A stretch of DNA of 64,000 bases from Thermoanaerobaculia bacterium (GCA_030429235.1 JAUIDB010000005.1:124001-188000); one strand, 5' to 3'. Positions 44,313 to 52,947 are shown, counted from the stretch's first letter. The notes: a model not told the origin generated them from the sequence alone. Program-made: numbers and translations.

Positions 44313-46315
44313 GGGGGTGCAGTGGCCGACTGCACTCGAGGGTGCTGGTGTGGGCAATCCTCTGGTTCGGGTCTGGTGTGGTGGCCGCACAGGCAGGGGA
44401 CGATTCGATCGTGTACCGGGTCTCTCTGGAACGGCGCGATCACCACGAGGCGGCGATCGAGGTCACCTTTCCGAACCTCGGAGACCAGCCGCTCGAGGTA
44501 CGGATGAGTCGAACCTCACCCGGTCGGTACGCCCTCCACGAGTTCGCCAAGAACGTCTACGACGTCGAGGCCTGGGGAGCCGACGGCGAGCGCCTGCTCA
44601 TCACCCGACCCGATCTGCACCAGTGGACCGTTCGCGACCACGGGGGAACGGTACGGTTTCGCTACCTGCTGTTTGGGGACCTGGCGGATGGGACCTACTC
44701 TGCGATCGACTCGAGCCACGCCCATCTCAACATTCCGGCGACGTTCGTGTGGGCTCGCGGTCTAGAGCAGCGGCCGGCAGAGGTCTTCCTCGAACTCCCC
44801 GACGGTTGGTCGGTGGCCACCCAACTCCATCCAACTGCGGCTGGCGGCTGGTCCGCCCCCGATCTGCAGTACTTCCTCGACAGTCCGATCGAGGCGAGCT
44901 CGCATCACCTGGTGGAGTGGGAGTTACCGGATCGGTCCGGTAGCGGTTCCCAGACCATCCAGTTGGCCCTCCATCATCCCGACGACCGGGCCACGGCCGA
45001 GGTCCTGGCCACGCTGGCCAAGGCGATCGTGGCCGAGCAGGTTGCGATTTTTGGCGAGCCGCCGCGATTCGACGACGCTCGGTACACGTTTTTGGTCGAT
45101 GCTCTGCCCTGGGTGGACGGAGACGGGATGGAGCACCGGAACTCGACGGTCGTGACCTCTTCCGGGACGGTCGAGGAACGCTTGGCGGGACTCGTCGGCA
45201 CGATCTCCCACGAGTTCTTCCACGCGTGGAACGTGGAGCGGATTCGACCCGCGTCGCTGGAACCGTTCGATTTCGAGGAGGCCAACGTCTCGGGTGAACT
45301 CTGGTTCGCGGAGGGTTTCACCACCTACTACGGCCGTCTGGTCCTGGCGCGGCTGGGTCTCTACGACCTCGAGGCGTTCTCGGCCAGCCTCGGTCGTTGG
45401 GTCAATGGGGTTCTCAACGCGCCCGGTATCAGCCGACGTTCGCCGGTCGAGATGAGCGAGCAGGCGCCGTTCGTCGACGATGCCGTGTCCTACGCGCCCA
45501 ACAACCGTACCAATACCTTCGTGTCGTACTACACCTACGGTGCCCTTCTCGGGCTCGGAATCGATCTCGATCTGCGGCACCGGTTCCCCGATGTCGACCT
45601 GGATGGCCTGATGCGAGCTGCCTGGCTCAACCATGGGCGTGAGGAGACCCCGTTCACCAACCACGATCTGCAGCGCCTGCTCGGCGAGCTCACGGCCGAT
45701 CCCGCCTATGCCGAGCGGCTGTTCGAGGAGTCGATCTTCGGGCGCCACCAGCTCGACTACGAACAGCTGCTGGCCGGGGTCGGTCTCCGCCTCCGTCCGG
45801 CCAATCCCGGTGAGGTCTGGTTGGGTGCCCGTCTGGAGCGCGGGGAGGACGCAGAGGGCAAGGGCAAGCGGGTCGCTTCGGTGCGGGAAGACTCACCGCT
45901 CTTCCAGGCCGGAGTCGGCCGGGGAGATCTCCTTCTGGAACTGGCGGGTCAGACACTGACGGGATCGTCGGGTGTGACCGAGCTGCTCGAAGGACAGAAA
46001 CCGGGAGACACGGTCGAACTTCGGTTCGAGAAGCGAGGCGAAGAGCGGACGGTGGAGGTCCTACTGACCGAAGACCCCACGCTCGAGGTCGTGACCTTCG
46101 AAGCCGCTGGGGAGGTCCTGACCGAAGAGGTGTTGGCTCGTCGGTCCGCCTGGTTGGCACCCTTGACCCGGGCTGCGGACCATCTGGTGCGTTACTGCCC
46201 GGAGACCGGTCAACCCCACCCGATGCGCTATCGCTACTGCCCGATACATGGCGAGGAGTTGGAGCTGTTGCCTGCGTGGTCGGATTCCGAAGAGGGCCAC
46301 GCTGCCGACGACTAG
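44309..46315 (+). CDS. M61-family (glycyl aminopeptidase) PDZ metallopeptidase
   Basis: A 668-residue secreted protease starting at GTG 44309, on the cupin stop. The signal peptide is WAILWFGSGVVAAQAG. The N-terminal beta domain (MSRTSPGRYALHEFAKNVYD; IDSSHAHLNIPATFVW) is followed by the M61 catalytic core HEFFH (301-305) with E335 in WFAEGFTTYYG. A PDZ domain covers ~510-590 (SVREDSPLFQAGVGRGDLLLEL). The C-terminal 40 residues have YCPETGQPHPMRYRYCPIHG, a Cys/His arrangement that could bind zinc and is not usual for the family. It should cleave N-terminal Gly/Ala from peptides in the periplasm. Confidence 0.92.
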   Translation: MRGCSGRLHSRVLVWAILWFGSGVVAAQAGDDSIVYRVSLERRDHHEAAIEVTFPNLGDQPLEVRMSRTSPGRYALHEFAKNVYDVEAWGADGERLLITRPDLHQWTVRDHGGTVRFRYLLFGDLADGTYSAIDSSHAHLNIPATFVWARGLEQRPAEVFLELPDGWSVATQLHPTAAGGWSAPDLQYFLDSPIEASSHHLVEWELPDRSGSGSQTIQLALHHPDDRATAEVLATLAKAIVAEQVAIFGEPPRFDDARYTFLVDALPWVDGDGMEHRNSTVVTSSGTVEERLAGLVGTISHEFFHAWNVERIRPASLEPFDFEEANVSGELWFAEGFTTYYGRLVLARLGLYDLEAFSASLGRWVNGVLNAPGISRRSPVEMSEQAPFVDDAVSYAPNNRTNTFVSYYTYGALLGLGIDLDLRHRFPDVDLDGLMRAAWLNHGREETPFTNHDLQRLLGELTADPAYAERLFEESIFGRHQLDYEQLLAGVGLRLRPANPGEVWLGARLERGEDAEGKGKRVASVREDSPLFQAGVGRGDLLLELAGQTLTGSSGVTELLEGQKPGDTVELRFEKRGEERTVEVLLTEDPTLEVVTFEAAGEVLTEEVLARRSAWLAPLTRAADHLVRYCPETGQPHPMRYRYCPIHGEELELLPAWSDSEEGHAADD

Positions 46316-46334
46316 GTCGGTACACTGGTAGTAT

Positions 46335-46348
46335 GTTACCATGGTAAC
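46335..46348. promoter_or_regulatory. Perfect 14-bp palindrome GTTACCATGGTAAC
   Basis: A perfect inverted repeat, 3 nt before the ATG at 46352, next to a TAGTAT that could be a -10 box (46329-46334). No Shine-Dalgarno is present between it and the ATG. The position over the likely transcription start suggests a repressor operator. Confidence 0.55.
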
Positions 46349-46351
46349 GCC

Positions 46352-46771
46352 ATGTGCGAAGAAACTGAGCTTCCTGTCGACCTGATCGAGCGGTTCGAGT
46401 CTTTGCAGGTCAATGCCGACCAGTTCGATCATCGCGAACACGTCCATCTGGCCTGGACGTACCTCGAAGTACTGCCTTGGACCGAAACCATCCTGCGTCT
46501 GCCCGCCGCTCTGGCCCGTTTCGCTGAGCACCACGGCGCCGCCAACAGGTACCACGCGACGATCACCTGGGCCTTTCTCTTGCTCGTCAACGAGCGGCGC
46601 GAACGGCTCGGAGCGCACTCCTGGTCCGAGTTCGTAAACGCCAACCCGGACCTGCTGACGTATCGGCCCAACGTCCTGGAACGCTACTACCATCCTCAAA
46701 CCCTCGGATCCGATCTGGCTCGCAAAGTGTTCATGCTGCCGGACCGTGGGCTGGTGGAGAACGCCCCATGA
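46352..46771 (+). CDS. Conserved histidine-rich protein of unknown function
   Basis: A 139-residue soluble, helical protein. It is unusually rich in His (H27, H30, H32, H60, H61, H68, H89, H114), with the pairs DHREHVHLAW and RFAEHHGAANRYHAT placed as in metal-binding helical bundles. I do not recognise a named family. There is no ribosome-binding site upstream, so translation may be leaderless or weak. The stop overlaps the next gene (ATGA). The palindrome upstream and the RHH-like partner suggest a self-regulated two-gene unit. Confidence 0.75.
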   Translation: MCEETELPVDLIERFESLQVNADQFDHREHVHLAWTYLEVLPWTETILRLPAALARFAEHHGAANRYHATITWAFLLLVNERRERLGAHSWSEFVNANPDLLTYRPNVLERYYHPQTLGSDLARKVFMLPDRGLVENAP

Positions 46772-47028
46772 GCGGAGGGCGTAGGGTCGATCGCGTCCAA
46801 ACCGGGGTGCGGATGGAGAAACGGATCGTCAAGGTGCTCAAAGCGTTGGCCGAGTACCACGAAATCTCCCTGGGTGACCTGTTGGAGGGGATCGTACTGC
46901 ACGCGTTCGAGGGCAAGGCACCGTTCGGGTCCGACTCACGGCAGAAGATCGACGCGCTCCGTTCGGTCTACGAACTGGATCTCACCGCCGCCGACTCGCA
47001 CCGCCTGATCTCGGAGGATCCCAGCTGA
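46768..47028 (+). CDS. Small ribbon-helix-helix-like protein
   Basis: An 86-residue protein that starts on the previous stop (ATGA). Residues ~9-50 (VQTGVRMEKRIVKVLKALAE then YHEISLGDLLEGIVLHAFEG) have the strand-helix-helix pattern of ribbon-helix-helix DNA-binding proteins. The C-terminal part is uncharacterised. If RHH, it is the natural candidate to bind the palindrome upstream of the operon. This is inference; no family was confirmed. It converges with the PBP4 gene with 8 nt between stops. Confidence 0.66.
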   Translation: MSGGRRVDRVQTGVRMEKRIVKVLKALAEYHEISLGDLLEGIVLHAFEGKAPFGSDSRQKIDALRSVYELDLTAADSHRLISEDPS

Positions 47029-47036
47029 GACGTCGC

Positions 47037-48506
47037 TCAGCCGTGGTCGATCAGAGCCTGGACGATGGCATCCTGGGCCTTGCGGCCGCGCCAGACGGCG
47101 CCCCCGTTGCAGAGGATCGAGAAGGCGTAGATTCGGCCTGAGCGGGCCTTGGCGTAGCCGGAGAGACTCGACACGCCATTGAGGCTCCCTGTCTTCGCGA
47201 AGACGTTGCCGCGGTAGGGAGCCTGGTGCATTCTCTCGTCCAGGCTGGCGTCCGCCTCGCCAGAGTAGGGCAGACTGGTGACGAACTCGAGTCCGTAGCG
47301 GTGGAAGTACATACGCTCGAGGAGGTCGATGATCTGGCGGGCCGAAGTGCGGTTCTGGCGAGACATGCCCGACCCGTCGGCGATGGTCATTCCGTCGACC
47401 TCGAGTCCGAGACGCTGGGTCAGAAGGTCCTCGACGATCGGGGCGGTGTCGGCCCAGGTACCCTGTCCACACTGCACGGCACCGATCAACTTGAACAGGC
47501 TCTCGGCGTAGAAGTTCTGCGAGCGCTTGTTGGTGACGTCGAGGGTGCGGGGCAGGGTGTTGCTCTCTTGCCAGACGGTTCTCCACTCGCCGGGCGGTAG
47601 CGAGCGCTCGATCCGGGTCTCGCCGAGGATCGCGATCCCCTCCTCGACGAAGGCCGCCCGCAGACCGGCGGCGAAGTACTCGACCGGATCCTCGACGGTG
47701 ACCCAAGCCTGTTGTGGGGGACGGCTCCCGAGCAAAGCGCCGGAGACTTGCACCTCCCGCGATCCGGCATCGCGGTGAACCTTCCATTTGTGGTACTTCG
47801 CCGACCCGGTGGTGGTCAGCCAGCTCCGTACTCGCAGCGTGTCGAGTCGGGGGACCAGTTCCGTCACCGCAGGTTGGCCCGGCGAGCGCCCTCCCCAGGC
47901 GCGCAGCAGTTGGCAGTTGTCGCTGAAAGAAAGGGCGGCCACCGGTGCTTCGTACCACCACATCAGTTGGTCTTCGGGCCAATCGGGATGGACGAACTGG
48001 CGGTCGAAGAGGCCATCGGCGAGGTAGAGATCGCCTCGAATCTGTCGCACCCCGTTCCGGCGAAGGGCCCGTGCCCAACGGCGGAAGGCACCGTAGGGGT
48101 CGCCGTTCTCGAACCGCCCCGAGAGGTTGGGATCTCCGCCGCCCTCGATGGCCAGGTCGCCGAACAACCGGCCGCCGGGGTCGGCCGCGCCTCGGATCAG
48201 GACGGGCGTCTGGTGTTGGAAGGAGGGGCCGAGAAGGTCTAGAGCCACCGCCGTGGTGAAGAGCTTCTGGTTCGAGGCCGGGATCAGGGACCGCTGGGCG
48301 TTGTAGGAGTAGCTTCGTTGGCCGGACGCGAGGTCGAGAATCTCCACTGCGACCGTCGAGATCTGGCCCCCGGCGTGGCGGACCTGATCGTTGACCGCGC
48401 GCTTCAAGGCCGGACGTGGGGGGGCGTTGGCGGCGGGCCCTGGGTACGCCACCAAGCCGAGCAGAATGACGAGGCAGGAGCGAACAAAAACTCGGCTACT
48501 CGACAT
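47037..48506 (-). CDS. dacB: D-alanyl-D-alanine carboxypeptidase/endopeptidase (PBP4, S13)
   Basis: A 489-residue class C penicillin-binding protein. A signal peptide (SCLVILLGLVAYPGPAANA) leads to the catalytic motifs SxxK (S78-N-Q-K81), SxN (S195-D-N197) and KTG (K438-T-G). The long PBP4-type insert is present between SxxK and SxN. It trims or cleaves peptidoglycan cross-links in the periplasm. The start codon overlaps the 3' end of the phosphatase gene by 11 nt, so both are on one transcript. Confidence 0.95.
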   Translation of the reverse strand: MSSSRVFVRSCLVILLGLVAYPGPAANAPPRPALKRAVNDQVRHAGGQISTVAVEILDLASGQRSYSYNAQRSLIPASNQKLFTTAVALDLLGPSFQHQTPVLIRGAADPGGRLFGDLAIEGGGDPNLSGRFENGDPYGAFRRWARALRRNGVRQIRGDLYLADGLFDRQFVHPDWPEDQLMWWYEAPVAALSFSDNCQLLRAWGGRSPGQPAVTELVPRLDTLRVRSWLTTTGSAKYHKWKVHRDAGSREVQVSGALLGSRPPQQAWVTVEDPVEYFAAGLRAAFVEEGIAILGETRIERSLPPGEWRTVWQESNTLPRTLDVTNKRSQNFYAESLFKLIGAVQCGQGTWADTAPIVEDLLTQRLGLEVDGMTIADGSGMSRQNRTSARQIIDLLERMYFHRYGLEFVTSLPYSGEADASLDERMHQAPYRGNVFAKTGSLNGVSSLSGYAKARSGRIYAFSILCNGGAVWRGRKAQDAIVQALIDHG

Positions 48507-49728
48507 CGTCCGGTACCTTGACGACCATGACCGTTCGGTCGTCCTGCGGATCCGCCTCGGAGGTGAATCGGTCGACCTCGTCGAAGATCGCCGTCACCAG
48601 CGCCTCGGCCGAGTCGTCGGGACGGGATCTCACCAACTCCACGAGACGCTCGGTTCCGAACTCGTCTTCGGGACCGCCGCCGACCGGTTGGGCTTCCACG
48701 ATTCCGTCCGTAACGAACACCAGCCGGTCGCCGGCTCGGAGATTGACGAAACCACGCTCGTAGGAGGCGCGAGACAGGGGGCCGAGCACCGGCCCTCCCT
48801 TGGTCAACAGGCGGAGTTCCCCGTCGGCCCGCAGCAGGAACGGGGCGAGATGACCGGCGTTCACGTAGCTGAAGTTGCCGTTGACCTCCAGCTCGCCGTA
48901 GAACAGGGCGACGAAGCGACTGGTCAACGTGCTGCAGTGGATGATTTCGTTGATCCGCTCGACCGTACGGACGATTTTGAAGTCTCTGGCCAGCCCCATG
49001 CGCAAACCCATGTAGATGTCTCGAACTTGCAGGGCGGCGGGCAGACCGTGGCCCGAGACGTCGGCGATCGCGAGGCCGAGGATTTTCGGGGAGATGCGAA
49101 TGTAGTCGAAGAAGTCACCACCGACGCTCTCCATCGAGTCGGAACGGCCCGCGATGTCGTAGGGCGGGTAGCGGGGTGAGCGTTGGGGGAGGATCGAAGC
49201 CTGGATGCGACGGGCCTCCAAGAAGGCCTCGGTCATCCGTTCCTGGAGGAGCTTCTGGTTGACGGCGTGGCGCACGATCTGCAGCGAAAAGAGCAACCCG
49301 TCGCTGCTGCATCCGGGCTCGACGTTGAACGCCAGGATGTACTCGCCCGAGCCGACCTCGACGCAGGCGAACTCGTGCACTCCGAGGTCCTTTTCGAGCT
49401 CACTGTCGACCCCATGGTCGTCGGGACTTCGGTAGATCGCTCCGCGCTCCAGGCATTCGGCGATCGGTGGATAGGTGCTCGGTACTCTCAGGCCAGGGCG
49501 GATTTCCTTGGCGCCGCCGAACGTGGCCAGCAGGAGGTAGTCCGTCCCGTCTCTCTTGTAGACCCGGCCGCCGTAGATGCCCAGCTCGTGGCGGAACTGT
49601 TCGATGATTCCCTCGGTGACGACATGGACCGTCGCGTCGACCGTGGCGAGCGAGCCGATCGCGGAAACCAGCCTCTCGACCTTGCGCATGAGGTGGCGGT
49701 AGTCAGGGGCTACCGGCAGGGCACTCAT
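48496..49728 (-). CDS. GAF-like/SpoIIE-type PP2C phosphatase
   Basis: A 410-residue cytoplasmic protein. The N-terminal half has a GAF-like pattern (LVSAIGSLATVDATVHVVTEGIIEQFRHELGIYG). The C-terminal half is a SpoIIE/RsbU serine phosphatase: ARRIQASILPQ, DIAGRSDSMESVGGDFFDYI, ADVSGHGLPAALQ, FVTDGIVEAQ and DDRTVMVVKV, with the metal-binding Asp residues conserved. It should dephosphorylate an anti-anti-sigma protein in a partner-switching system, whose members are not in this window. ATG 49728 is chosen on domain grounds; GTG 49794 in the same frame is an alternative. The stop overlaps the PBP4 start. Confidence 0.9.
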   Translation of the reverse strand: MSALPVAPDYRHLMRKVERLVSAIGSLATVDATVHVVTEGIIEQFRHELGIYGGRVYKRDGTDYLLLATFGGAKEIRPGLRVPSTYPPIAECLERGAIYRSPDDHGVDSELEKDLGVHEFACVEVGSGEYILAFNVEPGCSSDGLLFSLQIVRHAVNQKLLQERMTEAFLEARRIQASILPQRSPRYPPYDIAGRSDSMESVGGDFFDYIRISPKILGLAIADVSGHGLPAALQVRDIYMGLRMGLARDFKIVRTVERINEIIHCSTLTSRFVALFYGELEVNGNFSYVNAGHLAPFLLRADGELRLLTKGGPVLGPLSRASYERGFVNLRAGDRLVFVTDGIVEAQPVGGGPEDEFGTERLVELVRSRPDDSAEALVTAIFDEVDRFTSEADPQDDRTVMVVKVPDDVE

Positions 49729-49853
49729 GGGCGAAAGTGTAGCACCGGCCTCCGAGCGCCAGCGGGCTTGACCTGCGACTCCGAGCGTGGCCACGAGCGG
49801 GTCATTGGCCCCGGGTTTCCGCGGGTCGGTGACCTGCGCGCCCGGTCCCTGAG

Positions 49854-50519
49854 CTACTCGACGGCCTCGACCAGAACCTTGAGGCCGGCCCGCAGGCCGA
49901 GCCGGGCCACCTCGCCGTGGGTCAGGCGCACGGTCACGGTGTCGGCGGCTTCGTCTCGCTCGAGGACCCGCAGCTCACAGCCGGGAACCAGACCGTGCCG
50001 ATCGACCAGTCGAAGGAACTCGGGACTCTGGTCGGTGATGCGGCTAACCCGCCACTGGGTTTCCAGCTCGCAACTGACCAGGCTCGGATGGTCCAACTCC
50101 ACCAGTTCCCCGTCGGCCGACGGAATCGGGTCACCGTGGGGGTCGACCGCCGGGTATCCCAACATCTCCTCCATCCGATCGACCAACATGTCGGAAACGG
50201 CGTGTTCGAGGTGCTCGGCCTCCGAGTGGACCTGCCCCCAGTCGATTCCCATCACTTCGACCAGGAAGAGCTCGATCAGCCGATGGCGTCGCAGGACACG
50301 GAGGGCGAGCTGGCGTCCGGCGGCGGTGAGTCGTACCCCACTGTAGGGCTCGTAGCTCACCAGACCACTGTCGGCGAGGGCCTTGACCATGCTGGTGACG
50401 GTTCCGGGTACGACCGACAGGGCGGTGGCGATCTGGCCCATGCTGACCTGCTGATCCCGTTCACCTCCCTGCAACTGCAGGATGGCTTTGAGGTAGTCCT
50501 CGACCGTACTCGAGGGCAT
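49854..50519 (-). CDS. DtxR/MntR-family metal-dependent regulator
   Basis: A 221-residue regulator. The N-terminal wHTH (VEDYLKAILQLQ, MGQIATALSVVPGTVTSMVKALADSGLVSYEPYSGVRLT) and dimerisation helices with metal-site residues (LRRHRLIELFLVEVMGIDWGQVHSEAEHLEHAVSD) are typical. The C-terminal ~80 residues form an SH3-like FeoA domain (LVPGCELRVLERDEAADTVTVRLTHGEVARLGLRAGLKVLV). It represses metal uptake genes when loaded with Fe2+ or Mn2+. It lies 2 nt after the RNase D stop, so both share a promoter. Confidence 0.94.
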   Translation of the reverse strand: MPSSTVEDYLKAILQLQGGERDQQVSMGQIATALSVVPGTVTSMVKALADSGLVSYEPYSGVRLTAAGRQLALRVLRRHRLIELFLVEVMGIDWGQVHSEAEHLEHAVSDMLVDRMEEMLGYPAVDPHGDPIPSADGELVELDHPSLVSCELETQWRVSRITDQSPEFLRLVDRHGLVPGCELRVLERDEAADTVTVRLTHGEVARLGLRAGLKVLVEAVE

Positions 50520-50521
50520 GG

Positions 50522-51661
50522 CTAGGGTTCGATGGCCTGTTGGAGCTCGGCGCCGAGCAGCGGCCAGCGCCAACCGTCGAAGGGCGGAGGGGGGGAGCCG
50601 AGTTCGCCGTCGAGGGCCGCCAGCAGGAGCTCCTTCAGCTCGCGTCGACTGGCGAGCGAGGTGGGAGGCACGTCCAGCTCCGCCGCCTTGCGTCGCACCG
50701 CCTCGACCATGGCGTTGAGCGACCGCTTGACTCTCTCTTCTCGCGGCAAGGTCGGAATGGGATCGGGCAGTTGCGACGAGGGTAGAGCCTGAACCTCCCG
50801 CACCATCGAGAAGATCCGTTCGGCCAACCGCTCGCGCTGTCTTGGCCCGAGATCGGGGATCTGTTCCAATTCCGTCCGGGAGGTCGGTTGGTTGCGGGCG
50901 ATGGCGAGAAGGGCACTCTCCTTCAGGATGAAGTTCCTCGGCACGTCGCGCTCTCGAGCCCTCTGCTCTCTCCAGGTCGCCAGCCGGCGGGCCAGGGCCA
51001 GTCGACGACGGTTCATGCGGCCGGTGCCGTTGAGACGGAGATACGCCTGCTCGGGGTCGGGCAGAATCCGTGCGGCATCGGATCGCCGCCAACTCTCTTC
51101 GAACACCCAGGCCAGGCGTCCGGTCTCTTCCAGCGCTGGGGACAGGATCTCCCAAGCGGGGAGCAGATAGTGGACGTCGCGAGCGGCGTAGAGCTTCTGC
51201 TCGGGAGTCAAGGGGCGGCGCAGCCAGTTGGTCCTCGTCTGCCCCTTGGCCAGCTCTACCGAGAACAACTCCGCGACCAACCGGCGATACCCCATCGAAC
51301 CATCGTGTCCCGCCAGCGCGGCCGCGACCTGGGTATCGAAGAGGGGATCGGGGAAGTCTCCGAAACGGTGGTAGAGGACCTCGAGATCCTCGCTCACCGA
51401 GTGCGCTACCTTGACGATGTCCCGGTTGGTCAGGATGCTGTGCAGCGGTTCGAGATCGGAGATCGGGAGGGGGTCGATCAGGTAGGACTGGGTGGAATCG
51501 GCGATCTGAACCAGGCCGAGTTGGGGAAAGAAGGTCCGCTCGCGAACGAACTCGGTGTCGAGGGCGATGGCGGGTTCGCCTCGCCACCGTTCGGCCGCCT
51601 CCGCTAGTTCGGCCGAGGTGCTGATCTCGCTGACCGAAGGGGTAACGGGTGCCGTCGACAT
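50522..51661 (-). CDS. rnd: Ribonuclease D
   Basis: A 379-residue DEDD-type 3'-5' exonuclease. The exonuclease domain has IALDTEFVRE (D35, E37), KVAHSVSEDLEVL, FDTQVAAALAG and the final YAARDVHYLL; the C-terminal region has an HRDC domain (ARRLATWREQRARERDVPRNFILKESALLAIARNQP…). It matures tRNA and other structured RNA 3' ends. The length matches E. coli RNase D (375). ATG 51661 is divergent from the SDR gene with a 103-nt gap. Confidence 0.94.
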   Translation of the reverse strand: MSTAPVTPSVSEISTSAELAEAAERWRGEPAIALDTEFVRERTFFPQLGLVQIADSTQSYLIDPLPISDLEPLHSILTNRDIVKVAHSVSEDLEVLYHRFGDFPDPLFDTQVAAALAGHDGSMGYRRLVAELFSVELAKGQTRTNWLRRPLTPEQKLYAARDVHYLLPAWEILSPALEETGRLAWVFEESWRRSDAARILPDPEQAYLRLNGTGRMNRRRLALARRLATWREQRARERDVPRNFILKESALLAIARNQPTSRTELEQIPDLGPRQRERLAERIFSMVREVQALPSSQLPDPIPTLPREERVKRSLNAMVEAVRRKAAELDVPPTSLASRRELKELLLAALDGELGSPPPPFDGWRWPLLGAELQQAIEP

Positions 51662-51764
51662 GGGACGGGAGAATAGCACGGTGCCTCGGGGGTACCGGCG
51701 TACAATGAGGTCCCTCCGCGGTGGCGCAGAGCCGCGAGAACCGAACCGACCAGGGAGCTCCGAG

Positions 51765-52616
51765 ATGTTCGAGAAAGATCTGTTGCAGGACCAGGTAATC
51801 GTCGTGACCGGGGGAGGAAGTGGCCTTGGGCGCTCGATGGCGGAGCGCTTTGCAAGCCTGGGGGCGCGGCTGGTTTTGTGCAGTCGCCGGCTCGAGGTGG
51901 TGGAGCGGGCGGCCGAAGAGATCGAGGCTTCCACGGGCTCCGAGGTCCTGGGCCTGTCCTGCGACGTGCGGGAGCTGGACCAGGTGGAAGGGGTCGTCAC
52001 CAGGGCGGTCGAGCGTTTCGGTCGGGTCACGGGTCTGGTCAACAACGCCGCCGGCAACTTCCTGGCGCAGACCGAGACCCTCTCGTCCAACGCCTTCAAG
52101 ACGGTGGTCGATATCGTTCTCAACGGCACCTTCCATGCGACCCTGGCCTGTGGACGACAGATGATCGAGCAGGGCGGAGGCACGGTTCTCAGTATCGCGA
52201 CGACCTACGCCTGGACCGGCTCGGCCTTCGTGGTGCCGAGTGCTTGCGCCAAGGCCGGCGTCGTCGCCATGACGCGCAGCCTGGCGGTCGAATGGGCGCG
52301 CTACGGAGTCCGCTGCAACGCAATCGCCCCCGGGCCGTTCCCCACCGAAGGAGCTTTCTCCCGCCTCATGCCGCCGGGAGTCGAAGAGGCGGCGCTTCGC
52401 AAGATCCCGCTCCGCCGGTTCGGAGATCACGAAGAGCTGGCCAATCTCGCCAGCTACTTGATGAGCCCCGGGAGCGGCTACGTCAACGGCGAGATCGTCA
52501 CGATCGATGGGGGAGAGTGGCTCAACGGTGGCGAGTTCAACCACTTCACTTCGCTACCGGACGAGCAGATCGACGGGATGTTCGAGCAGCTCCGCGCGGC
52601 GACCCGGCGGCGCTAA
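51765..52616 (+). CDS. 2,4-dienoyl-CoA reductase-like short-chain dehydrogenase
   Basis: A 283-residue SDR. The Rossmann motif is TGGGSGLG (15-22) and the NNAAGN segment is at 93-98. The catalytic region follows the mitochondrial DECR1 pattern rather than the classical YxxxK: TTYAWTGSAFVVPSACAKAGV, with Y148, S159 and K163 at the spacing of Tyr199, Ser210 and Lys214 in human DECR1; the position four before Lys of classical SDRs is not Tyr. The C-terminal GPFPTEGAFSRLMPPG matches DECR-type substrate loops. It should reduce 2,4-dienoyl-CoA in unsaturated fatty acid oxidation using NADPH. GGGAG lies 8 nt before ATG 51765. Confidence 0.9.
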   Translation: MFEKDLLQDQVIVVTGGGSGLGRSMAERFASLGARLVLCSRRLEVVERAAEEIEASTGSEVLGLSCDVRELDQVEGVVTRAVERFGRVTGLVNNAAGNFLAQTETLSSNAFKTVVDIVLNGTFHATLACGRQMIEQGGGTVLSIATTYAWTGSAFVVPSACAKAGVVAMTRSLAVEWARYGVRCNAIAPGPFPTEGAFSRLMPPGVEEAALRKIPLRRFGDHEELANLASYLMSPGSGYVNGEIVTIDGGEWLNGGEFNHFTSLPDEQIDGMFEQLRAATRRR

Positions 52617-52947
52617 GGGCGCGCTCGGTCCACTCGCCGCCCAAAGATCCGGGGACTGTCTCCTACCGTCCGGGAGGACCTCGGGTCGGCTAGCGAGAAG
52701 CCTCGATGGGCCGCGCCGCTCCCGACTCCGCGATCCGCCCTCCATCGTCTGGAGCGCCAGCTGGCAGAGTAGGCGGCGCAAGCGGTCCCGAACCCCGAGT
52801 AGCTGCCGCCCTCGTTGCTCCATCGATCTCGAGTTCAGCGAAATCGGGCGTAACCGAGCGGTGTTGCGGTGAGGCCGTGGAGTTCCCGCCGTCCAGACCT
52901 ACGGGCCCGGCAGCTCCTCGAAACCGCCGCCTGGTAGGGAAGGGAAC
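52617..52947. other. Intergenic region with a diverged dispersed repeat
   Basis: 331 nt between convergent genes. Apart from the repeat listed next, only short dyads were seen (ACCGTCCGGGAGGACCTCGG around 52665). No gene is supported. Confidence 0.6.
52735..52925 (+). repeat. Diverged copy of the 442-bp intergenic repeat
   Basis: The segment CTCCATCGTCTGGAGCGCCAGC, then GGCGGCGCAAGCGG and CCCCGAGTAGCTGCCGCCC, and later TCCAGACCTACGGGCCCGGC and AGCTCCTCG, follow the same order as in the tandem copies at 12.8-13.0 kb (for example CTCCATCGTTTGGAACGCCAGC, GGCGGCGCAAACC, GAGTAGATACCGCCC, TCCAGACCCTACGGACCCGGC). Identity is lower than between the tandem copies. It lies in the same orientation, about 40 kb away. 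Confidence 0.75.

Noticed and set aside
46341-46352. ATG inside the palindrome as a start for the His-rich protein
   Set aside because: The ATG at 46341 is out of frame with the coding sequence that begins at 46352.
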